NCBI GenBank assembly: GCA_963751615.1
Contig: CAVVVG010000005.1
Span: 186,001 to 250,000, forward strand
DNA: 64,000 nt
Reading direction: 5' to 3'
Source: Palsa-892 sp963751615
GTDB taxonomy: Bacteria; Pseudomonadota; Alphaproteobacteria; Rhizobiales; Xanthobacteraceae
Each line of letters starts with the position of its first letter. The stretch's first letter is position 1. The notes under the pieces were generated by a model that saw only the letters and a program-made list of their open reading frames with translations, did no database searches and had not been told where the DNA came from. The position numbers and the translations under genes were made by a program. Below, in pieces: positions 17,742 to 25,207 of the stretch.

Positions 17742-18710
17742 ATGGGTGAAATTTTCGGTGAGATGGGTCTACCGGCGCGGTTCATTCTCGCCTTCGTTCT
17801 TGTCCTCGCTCTGATCGGTTTAACCGCGTGGCTCATTCGGCAGTTTGGAAGCGCGCGCGCCTCGACAGCAGGGGGCGGACGTAGAAGTCAGCCGCGGCTT
17901 GCTGTGCTGGACTCCGCCGTCGTCGATGCTCGTCGTCGCCTCGTTTTGATTCGGCGCGACAACGTCGAACATCTGTTGCTGATCGGCGGACCGACCGACG
18001 TGGTGGTTGAAATTAACGCCGTCCGAGCGCAATCGGCCGTAGCGCCTACAGTGAGCCCTGTCCAACGCGCCGCTTCGCCGCGCGAGCGTGCACCGATCGA
18101 ACCTGAATACGAGATGCCTGCACCTGGCCCCGTCCAACGCGCCGCACCTCCGCGCGAACGTGCACCAATTGAACCGGAATACGAGGCGCCTGCACCCGGC
18201 CCCATTCAACGCGCCGCACCTCAGCGCGAGCGTGTACCAATCGAGCCTCCCATCGCATCGGAGTACGATCCTTCACTCGTGCCGTACGATGAGCCAGTAT
18301 ACGAAGAGCCTGCCCGTCCTGCGCCCGTTCGACAATCTCCGCCTGCTCGCCCTGCCGCCGCCGCACCTCTACGATCTGCAATTGTACCACCGCGCCCGGC
18401 CCCTGTGCGCCCCGAACCGCAATACAGTGACATGGCGCAACGACTGGAGGCGGCACTCCGTCAACCAGGTATGGATGGCTCGACGCCGAAAATCGAACCG
18501 CGCGCACCGATGTCCGGCCCGGGCGCCCGCCCGTCCGAGCCGCGTGTCATTCCGCCAACTTCAACGGTCGCGGTAACAGCTGCAGCCGCAGATTCTGCTG
18601 CCAAATCCAAACCGGCTCCAGCTGAGACAAAATCGAGCGCCGAAGTCTTTTCTAGTCTCGAAGAGGAAATGGCGAATTTATTGAAACCTGGCGGAAAAAC
18701 TCCGACCTGA
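17742..18710 (+). CDS. fliO: FliO-like flagellar biosynthesis membrane protein
   Basis: A 322-residue protein with one N-terminal transmembrane helix (FILAFVLVLALIGLTAWLI, about residues 13-31) and a small FliO-type domain (about 50-90, RRRLVLIRRDNVEHLLLIGG, TDVVVE). A long Pro/Arg/Glu-rich tail of about 220 residues includes 2.7 tandem copies of a 24-residue unit. FliO assists FliP in assembling the flagellar export gate. It is divergent from flgB. ATG 17742 has GGAGA at 8 nt. The C-terminal QRLEAALRQP segment is followed by a low-complexity end. The frame is intact although its partner fliP seems lost. Confidence 0.75.
   Translation: MGEIFGEMGLPARFILAFVLVLALIGLTAWLIRQFGSARASTAGGGRRSQPRLAVLDSAVVDARRRLVLIRRDNVEHLLLIGGPTDVVVEINAVRAQSAVAPTVSPVQRAASPRERAPIEPEYEMPAPGPVQRAAPPRERAPIEPEYEAPAPGPIQRAAPQRERVPIEPPIASEYDPSLVPYDEPVYEEPARPAPVRQSPPARPAAAAPLRSAIVPPRPAPVRPEPQYSDMAQRLEAALRQPGMDGSTPKIEPRAPMSGPGARPSEPRVIPPTSTVAVTAAAADSAAKSKPAPAETKSSAEVFSSLEEEMANLLKPGGKTPT
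18060..18250 (+). repeat. 72-bp tandem repeat inside the FliO-like gene
   Basis: Copies start at 18060, 18132 and 18204, exactly 72 bp apart, and encode 24-residue units of the type VQRAAxPRERAPIEPEYExP followed by APGP. The third copy is partial. The frame is kept, so copy number can vary without breaking the gene. Confidence 0.9.
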
Positions 18711-18837
18711 AGATCGCGCGCTCGCGACTATTCGCGTCGGCGCGTTCGCATGCGCATTATTGATTGCATTGTTCCTCCCTGCAACAATCGGGTTCAAAAA
18801 AGCTCTACGCCCGTGTGCTCATGCTGAATCACTTGCG

Positions 18838-19082
18838 CCGTCGTTATGCAGCTCTTGCACAACAGCAATCTAGTAATTGAGGGCAAGCAGGAAGTGCGCA
18901 TCCATTACGAGCGCCGCGAACTTAAAATCGCATGTATCGTGTCCCCGAAGACATTGAGAACAACGCGCTCGACACCTCCATGATCGCCCAAGCGCATCTC
19001 CTATAGCGGGCGCGGACTGATTACTTACGTGCAATCGCCCTACTAGGGTCATCACATCAGCGATGTGATCTTTCCGCTCTAA
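18838..19082 (+). pseudogene. flgH: FlgH (flagellar L-ring) C-terminal fragment, decayed
   Basis: In successive frames the plus strand reads AVVMQLLHNSNLVIEGKQEV, then RIHYERRELKIA, then (after a frameshift) PEDIENNALDTSMIAQAHLL, then (after another) YSGRGLITYVQSPY, stop, GHHISDVIFPL, stop. This matches the end of FlgH, which normally finishes with a segment like IAYGGRGxITDVQQPRYGxQVxDVLFPF. At least two frameshifts and one in-frame stop are present. The 127 bp between the fliO stop and this fragment may retain a hydrophobic leader (ALLIALFLPATIG) of fliP, but that is uncertain. Confidence 0.85.
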
Positions 19083-19269
19083 TCGCTAGAAGCGCAAAAA
19101 CAGATCGCGGCTCTATCGTGCCGCTTCCGCTCCCCGGAGTAAGGTACCGCCCGGCTCCAGCGTCTCCCCAATCGGGCCCACCCATTTTGCGGGAACCGCG
19201 CGAGGCCACGCGAAATCAATATCAGCAACTTTATGATAGGATTGTCATTATCGTTTGAGGAGTGCACCC

Positions 19270-20640
19270 ATGACATTCCGATCGATCAACCCCACTAGCG
19301 GAACCATCGTCTCATCCTACGAGGAGATGGGACAAACTGAAGTCAATAAGACTATCGAAAAGTCTCACGCAGCCTTTCTTGAGTGGCGAAAAACCTCGTT
19401 CGGCGAACGTGCGCTGCTCATGAAGAAGGCGGGCTCGATTCTGCGCAGCAAGGCGAAGGACTATGGGCGGCTCATGGCGGAGGAAATGGGAAAGCCGCTC
19501 AAGGATGGCAGGGCCGAAGCCGAAAAATGCGCGACCTGCTGTGACTATTTCGCGGATAATGCCAAGACTTTTCTTATGCCCGACGTAATTCCCACTGACG
19601 CCAAGAAAAGTTTCGTCACCTTTCAGCCGCTCGGTGTCGTGCTCGCCGTAATGCCATGGAATTTTCCTTTCTGGCAAGTTTTCCGCTTCGCGGCACCCGG
19701 CCTGATGACTGGCAATGCAGGACTCCTGAAACACGCATCGAACGTGCTGGGTTGCGCACTTGCGATCGAACAGATATTTCGCGACGCTGGTTTTCCAAAA
19801 TCCCTGTTTCGCACTCTGATGATCGGCAGCGAGAAAGTAAATTCCGTGATCGAACATCCGCTGGTACGGGCGGTGACGTTGACCGGTAGCGGTCCCGCCG
19901 GACGCGCAGTCGCAACGAAGGCAGGCGAGATGCTGAAAAAGACCGTGCTCGAACTAGGAGGTAGCGATGCCTATGTCATTCTTGATGACGTCGATATCGA
20001 TCTCGCGGCAACGATTTGTACCAAGGGACGCCTCATCAATTCCGGCCAAAGCTGTATCGCGGCGAAGCGCTTCATCATCACCGAAAAAACTCGCAAAAGA
20101 TTCGAGGAAGAATTCGTCAAACACATGCGCGCCGCGAAAGTCGGCGATCCGATGGAAGAGGGGACGCAAGTCGGACCAATGGCGCGCCATGATTTGCGCG
20201 ATGACCTGCACAAACAGGTCGAGGCGAGCGTCAAGAAAGGTGCGAAGATTCTGTGCGGCGGCAAAATCCCCAAAGGTCCCGGCGCCTACTATCCGCCGAC
20301 AGTACTGACCAACGTGAAAAAGGGAATGCCCGCATATGATGAGGAATTGTTTGGTCCGGTCGCCGCAATCATCACTGCGCACAACGAGAAGCAGGCGATC
20401 GAGATCGCAAACGATTCGGTCTTCGGCCTGGGCGGCGCGGTCATAGGCAGCGATATTGAACGCGCGGAAAGGATCGCAACGGAAGAAATTGAGGCTGGAT
20501 GCGTATTCGTAAACGATGCGGTTCGCTCGGATCCCCGCCTGCCATTCGGCGGCGTCAAGGAAAGCGGGTATGGCCGCGAACTTTCCAGTTTCGGCATCCG
20601 AGAATTCGTTAACATCAAAACCGTGTTTGTCGCGAATTAA
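19270..20640 (+). CDS. NAD(P)-dependent aldehyde dehydrogenase, succinate-semialdehyde type
   Basis: 456-residue ALDH-superfamily enzyme. Visible motifs: VMPWNFPFWQVFR (oxyanion Asn and cofactor pocket), TLTGSGPAGRAVA (Rossmann turn), LELGGSDAYVIL with the general-base Glu, and NSGQSCIAAKR with the catalytic Cys. The overall pattern is closest to succinate-semialdehyde dehydrogenases; the substrate cannot be settled by reading. GAGGAG lies 9 nt before the ATG at 19270. It sits between the flgH and dksA remains and is read in the same direction as the substrate-binding protein that follows. Confidence 0.9.
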   Translation: MTFRSINPTSGTIVSSYEEMGQTEVNKTIEKSHAAFLEWRKTSFGERALLMKKAGSILRSKAKDYGRLMAEEMGKPLKDGRAEAEKCATCCDYFADNAKTFLMPDVIPTDAKKSFVTFQPLGVVLAVMPWNFPFWQVFRFAAPGLMTGNAGLLKHASNVLGCALAIEQIFRDAGFPKSLFRTLMIGSEKVNSVIEHPLVRAVTLTGSGPAGRAVATKAGEMLKKTVLELGGSDAYVILDDVDIDLAATICTKGRLINSGQSCIAAKRFIITEKTRKRFEEEFVKHMRAAKVGDPMEEGTQVGPMARHDLRDDLHKQVEASVKKGAKILCGGKIPKGPGAYYPPTVLTNVKKGMPAYDEELFGPVAAIITAHNEKQAIEIANDSVFGLGGAVIGSDIERAERIATEEIEAGCVFVNDAVRSDPRLPFGGVKESGYGRELSSFGIREFVNIKTVFVAN

Positions 20641-20777
20641 CGGCGTGGCGCATTGCAACCGCCGCTATCAAGTAAGGCCGCACTGCGGAATCGCATTTAT
20701 TTGACAGCCCTTCCCTGACTGCAACAAGATCCTCGCAATAAGGCCGCCCGCCAAAAGAGCGGCATGGGAGGACCCAA

Positions 20778-21992
20778 ATGAAACACTGGATTGCGGTACT
20801 TGCCACCACAACTTGCATGACGCTTGCACATGCGCAGGCGCAGACTTCGAAAATCTCCGACGACGTCGTAAAAATCGGCCTCATTCTCGATATGTCGAGC
20901 ATCTATGCCGATATCACTGGCCAGGGAAGTGTCGAAGCCGCGCGTTTCGCGATCGAAGATTTTGGCGGCAAGGTCGCCGGCAAACCGATTGAACTTGTTT
21001 TCGCCGATCACCAAAATAAGGCCGACATTGCTGCAGCCAAAGCGCGCGAATGGTTCGAAAATGAAAAAGTCGACGCGATCCTCGACGTCGCAGCATCAGC
21101 GACGGCACTTGCGGCACTCGAAATTGCAAAACAAAAAAACAAGATCATCGTCTTCAATGGTCCAGGTGCGACGCGACTCACCAACGAAGCTTGCGGGCCA
21201 CTGTCGGCCCATTGGGTCTATGATACCTACGCCATGGCTCACGGTACTGGCTTTGCGACGGTGAAGCAGGGCCTGGACACTTGGTTTTTTATTGCCGCGG
21301 ATTATGCTTTCGGCGCAGACCTTGAGCGCGACACGACGGCAGTTATTATTGCAAATGGCGGTAAGGTCCTTGGCGGCGTCAAAGTACCGCTAAATACGTC
21401 CGACTTCTCTTCGTTCCTACTGCAAGCGCAGAGCTCAAAGGCGAAAGTCATTGGTCTCGCCAACGCGGGTGGCGATACGACCAACGCGATAAAACAGGCC
21501 GCCGAATTCGGCATCGTGAAGGGCGGCCAGCAACTCGCTGGTATGCTCGTCTTCATCACTGACATTCACGCACTTGGTCTGGACAAGGCTCAGGGCATGC
21601 TGCTCACCACCGCATTCTATTGGGATATGAACGACGAGACCCGCAAATGGTCAGAGCGCTTTAAAGCGAAGGTCGGTCGCATGCCAACCATGGCTCAGGC
21701 TGGCGTCTACTCGACGGTGACGCATTACTTAAAAGCTGTGCAGGCTGCGGGCACCGACGAAAGCGAGCTGGTGATGAAGAAAATGCGTGAAACGCCAGTG
21801 AACGACTTTTTCGTGAAAAACGGAAAACTACGCGACGACGGCCGCATGGTTCACGATATGTATTTGGTGGAAGTAAAAGCGCCCTCGGAATCAAAGGGAC
21901 CGTGGGATTATTACCAGATTAAGGCCACGATCCCGGCGGATGAAGCGTTTCAACCGCTTTCACAGTCGCGTTGTCCGCTCGTGAAGAAGTAA
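20778..21992 (+). CDS. ABC transporter substrate-binding protein, branched-chain amino-acid type
   Basis: 404-residue periplasmic binding protein (PBP type I, LivK/HAAT family) with a signal peptide (MKHWIAVLATTTCMTLAHA then QAQ). The mature start VVKIGLILDMSSIYADITGQ and the later segments VFADHQNKADIAAAKAREW are typical. No permease or ATPase genes are nearby, so it is an orphan component. The ligand is unknown. GGGAGG precedes the ATG at 7 nt, a strong ribosome site. Confidence 0.9.
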   Translation: MKHWIAVLATTTCMTLAHAQAQTSKISDDVVKIGLILDMSSIYADITGQGSVEAARFAIEDFGGKVAGKPIELVFADHQNKADIAAAKAREWFENEKVDAILDVAASATALAALEIAKQKNKIIVFNGPGATRLTNEACGPLSAHWVYDTYAMAHGTGFATVKQGLDTWFFIAADYAFGADLERDTTAVIIANGGKVLGGVKVPLNTSDFSSFLLQAQSSKAKVIGLANAGGDTTNAIKQAAEFGIVKGGQQLAGMLVFITDIHALGLDKAQGMLLTTAFYWDMNDETRKWSERFKAKVGRMPTMAQAGVYSTVTHYLKAVQAAGTDESELVMKKMRETPVNDFFVKNGKLRDDGRMVHDMYLVEVKAPSESKGPWDYYQIKATIPADEAFQPLSQSRCPLVKK

Positions 21993-22030
21993 GTCTTTAG
22001 AAGCGAGCCACAAAAATATAGAAAGCGAGT

Positions 22031-22448
22031 TTACTCGTCCCGGTAAACTCGCTCTTTTCTCTCGTGACGTTCCTGCGCGTCGATAGAGAGCGTGGCGATT
22101 GGACGCGCCTCGAGACGTTTGAGTGAAATTGGCTCGCCGCTTTCCTCACAATAGCCGTAAGTGCCATCCTCGATACGCTGAAGAGCTGCATCAATCTTCG
22201 CAATTAATTTGCGTTGGCGGTCACGGGCACGGAGCTCTATGGAACGATCGGTTTCGTTAGAAGCCCGATCGGCGAGGTCAGGATGATTTTCGTTTTCGGT
22301 TTGCAAATGGTGGAGAGTTCTCGCGGCTCTCGCGCAGAATTTCTTCCTTCCAACGGAGCAGCTTTTGATGAAAGTACTCCTTTTGCCGTTCGTTCATAAA
22401 AGGCTCGGCCTCAGTTGGCCGGTACTCTTTCGTCTGATCCCACAACAT
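22031..22448 (-). pseudogene. dksA: DksA-type RNA polymerase-binding regulator, frameshifted
   Basis: The N-terminal part reads EYRPTEAEPFMNERQKEYFH then QKLLRWKEEILRESRE in one frame. The C-terminal part continues TLHHLQTENENHPDLADRAS ... ARDRQRKLIAKIDAALQRIE and GTYGYCEESGEPISLKRLEA in another. One extra base near 22318 (minus-strand GAGAACTCT where GAGACTCT would keep frame) breaks it. DksA binds the RNA polymerase secondary channel with ppGpp; the zinc finger is of the CxxS type (one Cys visible). Alternatives are a sequencing error or an active short C-terminal product. The strand and place near flagellar genes match related genomes. Confidence 0.8.
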
Positions 22449-23304
22449 ACGGACGCCTCTCAAATCCCTGTCATTACATTTTTCAGCCGGCCGTTAATCG
22501 GCCGTTCTTGGGCGCGCTTATAGCGAGCCCCACCCCGACGTCAACGGTTGGAATATGTCATAATTTCGAATGAATGGGACAATGCAGACTCAACAAGGGT
22601 GGCAAAAGACTGAGATCGGCAGATTTTCCGATGGCGAAACAAAATTCTACTGCGCCGGCTAGGCCACGCTTAGCCAATTCGACCACGCCCCTGGCAACAA
22701 TGACATCGAACACATCGCCGAGACCATTCCCCGCCGGGTCATTTGCTTGAGCATTGATTGAAGCCGTGACAGCCACGCAACATTGATCCACTCCTTGAGA
22801 ATTTCGATCTTGAGGGCATCCAAAATATTGGCTTTCGCCCTTGTTTGGGAAAACGGCGTATCCGCGCAGTCGCGTCCTCGACCCCTTGCAAAGTAAGGAG
22901 CGCATCAATGGAACTGACTTAGGCCTGCCGTCGTGTGAGCAGACGACGTTTTGCTCGGCACATTGTCATTGCCGACCGAAAACCCGCTGCTGATACCCCA
23001 GGCGGGCGCATTATTGGAAACATTCGGCCAAACCGTTAACCGGGGAGCCGCGTGGCGTCACCCAAGCCTGGTGACGATCTGCCCCGCAATAGAACCAAAG
23101 CTGTGTTCTTATGCTTAAGCGACCGTAAATAGCATAGCGGCACTTGTCGGATCGGCAGCTACGCCTCACTCGCGGGGATCTCGTCCGGAAAAAAATCAAT
23201 CAAATCAGCCAGTTGAAGCCCGCACACATGTCGAGTTCACTGGTTTCTCGCCAACATCGATCGCTCACCGACCTCATCCGACCACGGTGCCCGTCGTATC
23301 CAGT
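22449..23304. other. Gene-free decayed region, site of missing fliX/flgI
   Basis: About 850 bp with no convincing gene. Short frames on both strands lack ribosome sites and recognisable domains. In related genomes fliX and flgI lie between dksA and flgJ; I could not read clear FliX or FlgI segments here, so they are either deleted or too decayed to recognise by eye. Confidence 0.5.
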
Positions 23305-23534
23305 ATGGATAAAACGAAAAAGAAAGAGGTGTCGCAAGATTTTGCAAGCTTATTTTTAACCAACATGTTCGAGAACATGTTCGAGAGCCTGGAAAACGAT
23401 GGGCCGTTCGGTTCGTGCGGCCGCAACAGCACGGGGCACCACGGAGGAATACGCGAAATCGGTCGCCGCCAGGGGGCGGGATCGGCATTGTCGACCAGGT
23501 TAAAAAGCAATTCATTGCCCTTCAGGAGCCATAA
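23305..23534 (+). pseudogene. flgJ: FlgJ-like rod-binding protein, C-terminal fragment with frameshifts
   Basis: The plus strand reads MDKTKKKEVSQDFASLFLTN then MFENMFESLENDGPFGS. After a frameshift it reads TTEEYAKSVAARG, and after another GIGIVDQVKKQFIALQEP and TAA at 23532-23534. This is the rod-binding domain of short rhizobial FlgJ (typically DFEAMFL...GVWRSMLTEEYA...GGIGIADQV). The stop directly abuts the ATG of the FlgN-like gene, so they once formed an operon. Confidence 0.82.
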
Positions 23535-24005
23535 ATGACGGTACCTACTTCCAGACTAAGCCCTATCACCAAGGCTGCCGACGCCGAGGCGCTTCTCAAT
23601 CAAATTGGCGAGACTATGGTTGCCCTGGTCCAAGTGTTCGAGGACGAGACTCGTCTCGTGCGCGCCGGCCAGCTCAAGGGAGCTGCAGATCTAGCCGTTG
23701 AAAAGACCAACCTCGCCGCGCGTTATCTGCGTGAAATCGAATACATGAAGGCCAATTCTAGGTTCATTTACGACACGCTCCCTGAGCTCATCGATGAAAT
23801 GCGCTGTGCCTATGAATCGTTCCGGGAAATCCTCAGCCGTAAATTTCGCGTCGTCGCGACCGCTCAGCCCGTAGCAGGAGGGGTTGCCCAGAGCGTCGTC
23901 GAGAAAGCCAATCGGCGCTCCAATCCGCACGGTTATCACTCCGGTGGCCGCATGGCACCCACAAGAACAACGACACGTTCAATTATGGTCGCGCACGCAA
24001 GCTAA
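23535..24005 (+). CDS. flgN: FlgN-like flagellar export chaperone
   Basis: 156-residue helical protein. AEALLNQIGETMVALVQVFE and DETRLVRAGQLKGA resemble the rhizobial FlgN-type proteins that follow flgJ and act as chaperones for hook-associated proteins. The C-terminus is Arg/Thr-rich and low in complexity. CAGGAG precedes the ATG. The frame is complete. With flgJ, flgH and the export genes broken, it probably has no remaining client. Confidence 0.7.
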   Translation: MTVPTSRLSPITKAADAEALLNQIGETMVALVQVFEDETRLVRAGQLKGAADLAVEKTNLAARYLREIEYMKANSRFIYDTLPELIDEMRCAYESFREILSRKFRVVATAQPVAGGVAQSVVEKANRRSNPHGYHSGGRMAPTRTTTRSIMVAHAS

Positions 24006-24028
24006 TCCGATTTCGGGTTCGAATTTTT

Positions 24029-24060
24029 GGCGGCTCCGCCGGTCACGAGTTGGGGCCGCC
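24029..24060 (+). terminator. Terminator after flgN
   Basis: GGCGGC/GCCGCC hairpin followed by GCGTTTTT, 24 bp past the flgN stop. The remaining 270 bp to the MoxR gene hold no gene. Confidence 0.65.
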
Positions 24061-24332
24061 GCGTTTTTCTCGCGCGTTTCACTCACAGGTTCGATCGGCA
24101 GCGGCCAGCTCTCGGGGCGACCCGCGCGAGAGCACGATTGCAAGCCGCATGTTACCTTCAGAATAATTGATAAGCCATTGAATTATTTAATGTTTTCAAT
24201 TAACAACAAACGTCCAAACCGGCACAAAGCGACCTTCCCGGCAAGTTCTGCCGGTCGAAGCTTCGCTTGCAGCACTGCCTTGCCGCTCGCGGTTGCAGCC
24301 CATAGGGTGCGCGCCGCAATCAAGGAGCGGAC

Positions 24333-25181
24333 ATGCGTTTTGAAGGAACCAAGGACTACGTCGCCGACACCGATCTGAAAGTCGCCGTCAACGCCGCAAT
24401 CGCGCTTGAGCGACCTTTGCTCATCAAGGGAGAACCTGGCACAGGAAAGACGGTGCTGGCCGCCGAAATTGCAAAAGCAATCAAGGCGCCATTGATCGAA
24501 TGGCACATTAAATCAACCACCAAGGCGCTGCAGGGTCTTTACGAATACGACGCCGTATCCCGATTGCGTGACAGCCAGCTCGGCGATCCACGCGTATCTG
24601 ATATCAAAAACTACATCCGTGCGGGAAAATTGTGGGAAGCGTTTGTTTCTTCCCAGCGTCCCGTGCTGCTCATCGACGAAATCGACAAAGCCGATATAGA
24701 ATTTCCTAACGACCTCCTACTCGAACTCGATCGTATGGAGTTTTTCGTCTACGAGACCGCCGAAACAATCAAGGCAAAGCAGCGTCCAGTCGTCCTCATC
24801 ACTTCAAATAATGAAAAAGAGCTGCCGGACGCATTTCTGCGTCGCTGCTTCTTCCACTACATCCGCTTTCCCGATGAAGAGACAATGAGAGCCATCATCG
24901 AGGTACACTTCCCCGGCATCAAGCAACGGCTCGTTGCCGAGGCGTTGAAGATGTTCTACGAAATCCGAGAAGTGCCCGGCTTGAAGAAAAAACCGTCGAC
25001 TTCAGAACTGCTCGACTGGCTAAAATTATTGATGGTCGAGGACATTACGCCGGAAATGCTGCGCGAACGCGACCCGAAAAAATTAATCCCGCCGCTGCAC
25101 GGCGCGCTGCTCAAAAACGAGCAGGATGTGCATCTATTCGAGCGGTTGGCTTTTTTGACGCGACGCGAGGGTGCACGCTGA
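24333..25181 (+). CDS. MoxR-family AAA+ ATPase
   Basis: 282-residue chaperone-like ATPase. Walker A is GEPGTGKTVLAAE (about residue 37), Walker B VLLIDEIDKAD, and the sensor region TSNNEKELPDAFLRRC. MoxR proteins act with VWA-domain partners to insert metals or mature complexes (for example CoxD/CoxE). AAGGAG at 5 nt fixes the start. A likely VWA partner lies at 33462-34640, about 8 kb away on the opposite strand; in relatives these are often adjacent. The client complex is unknown. Confidence 0.93.
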   Translation: MRFEGTKDYVADTDLKVAVNAAIALERPLLIKGEPGTGKTVLAAEIAKAIKAPLIEWHIKSTTKALQGLYEYDAVSRLRDSQLGDPRVSDIKNYIRAGKLWEAFVSSQRPVLLIDEIDKADIEFPNDLLLELDRMEFFVYETAETIKAKQRPVVLITSNNEKELPDAFLRRCFFHYIRFPDEETMRAIIEVHFPGIKQRLVAEALKMFYEIREVPGLKKKPSTSELLDWLKLLMVEDITPEMLRERDPKKLIPPLHGALLKNEQDVHLFERLAFLTRREGAR

Positions 25182-25207
25182 CGTCACGCTCTTTCATCGC
25201 AAACAGT

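Noticed and set aside
22558..22908. 116-codon minus-strand open frame that might be a flgI or fliX remnant
   Set aside because: Its peptide does not clearly match FlgI or FliX by eye; left as undefined decayed sequence.
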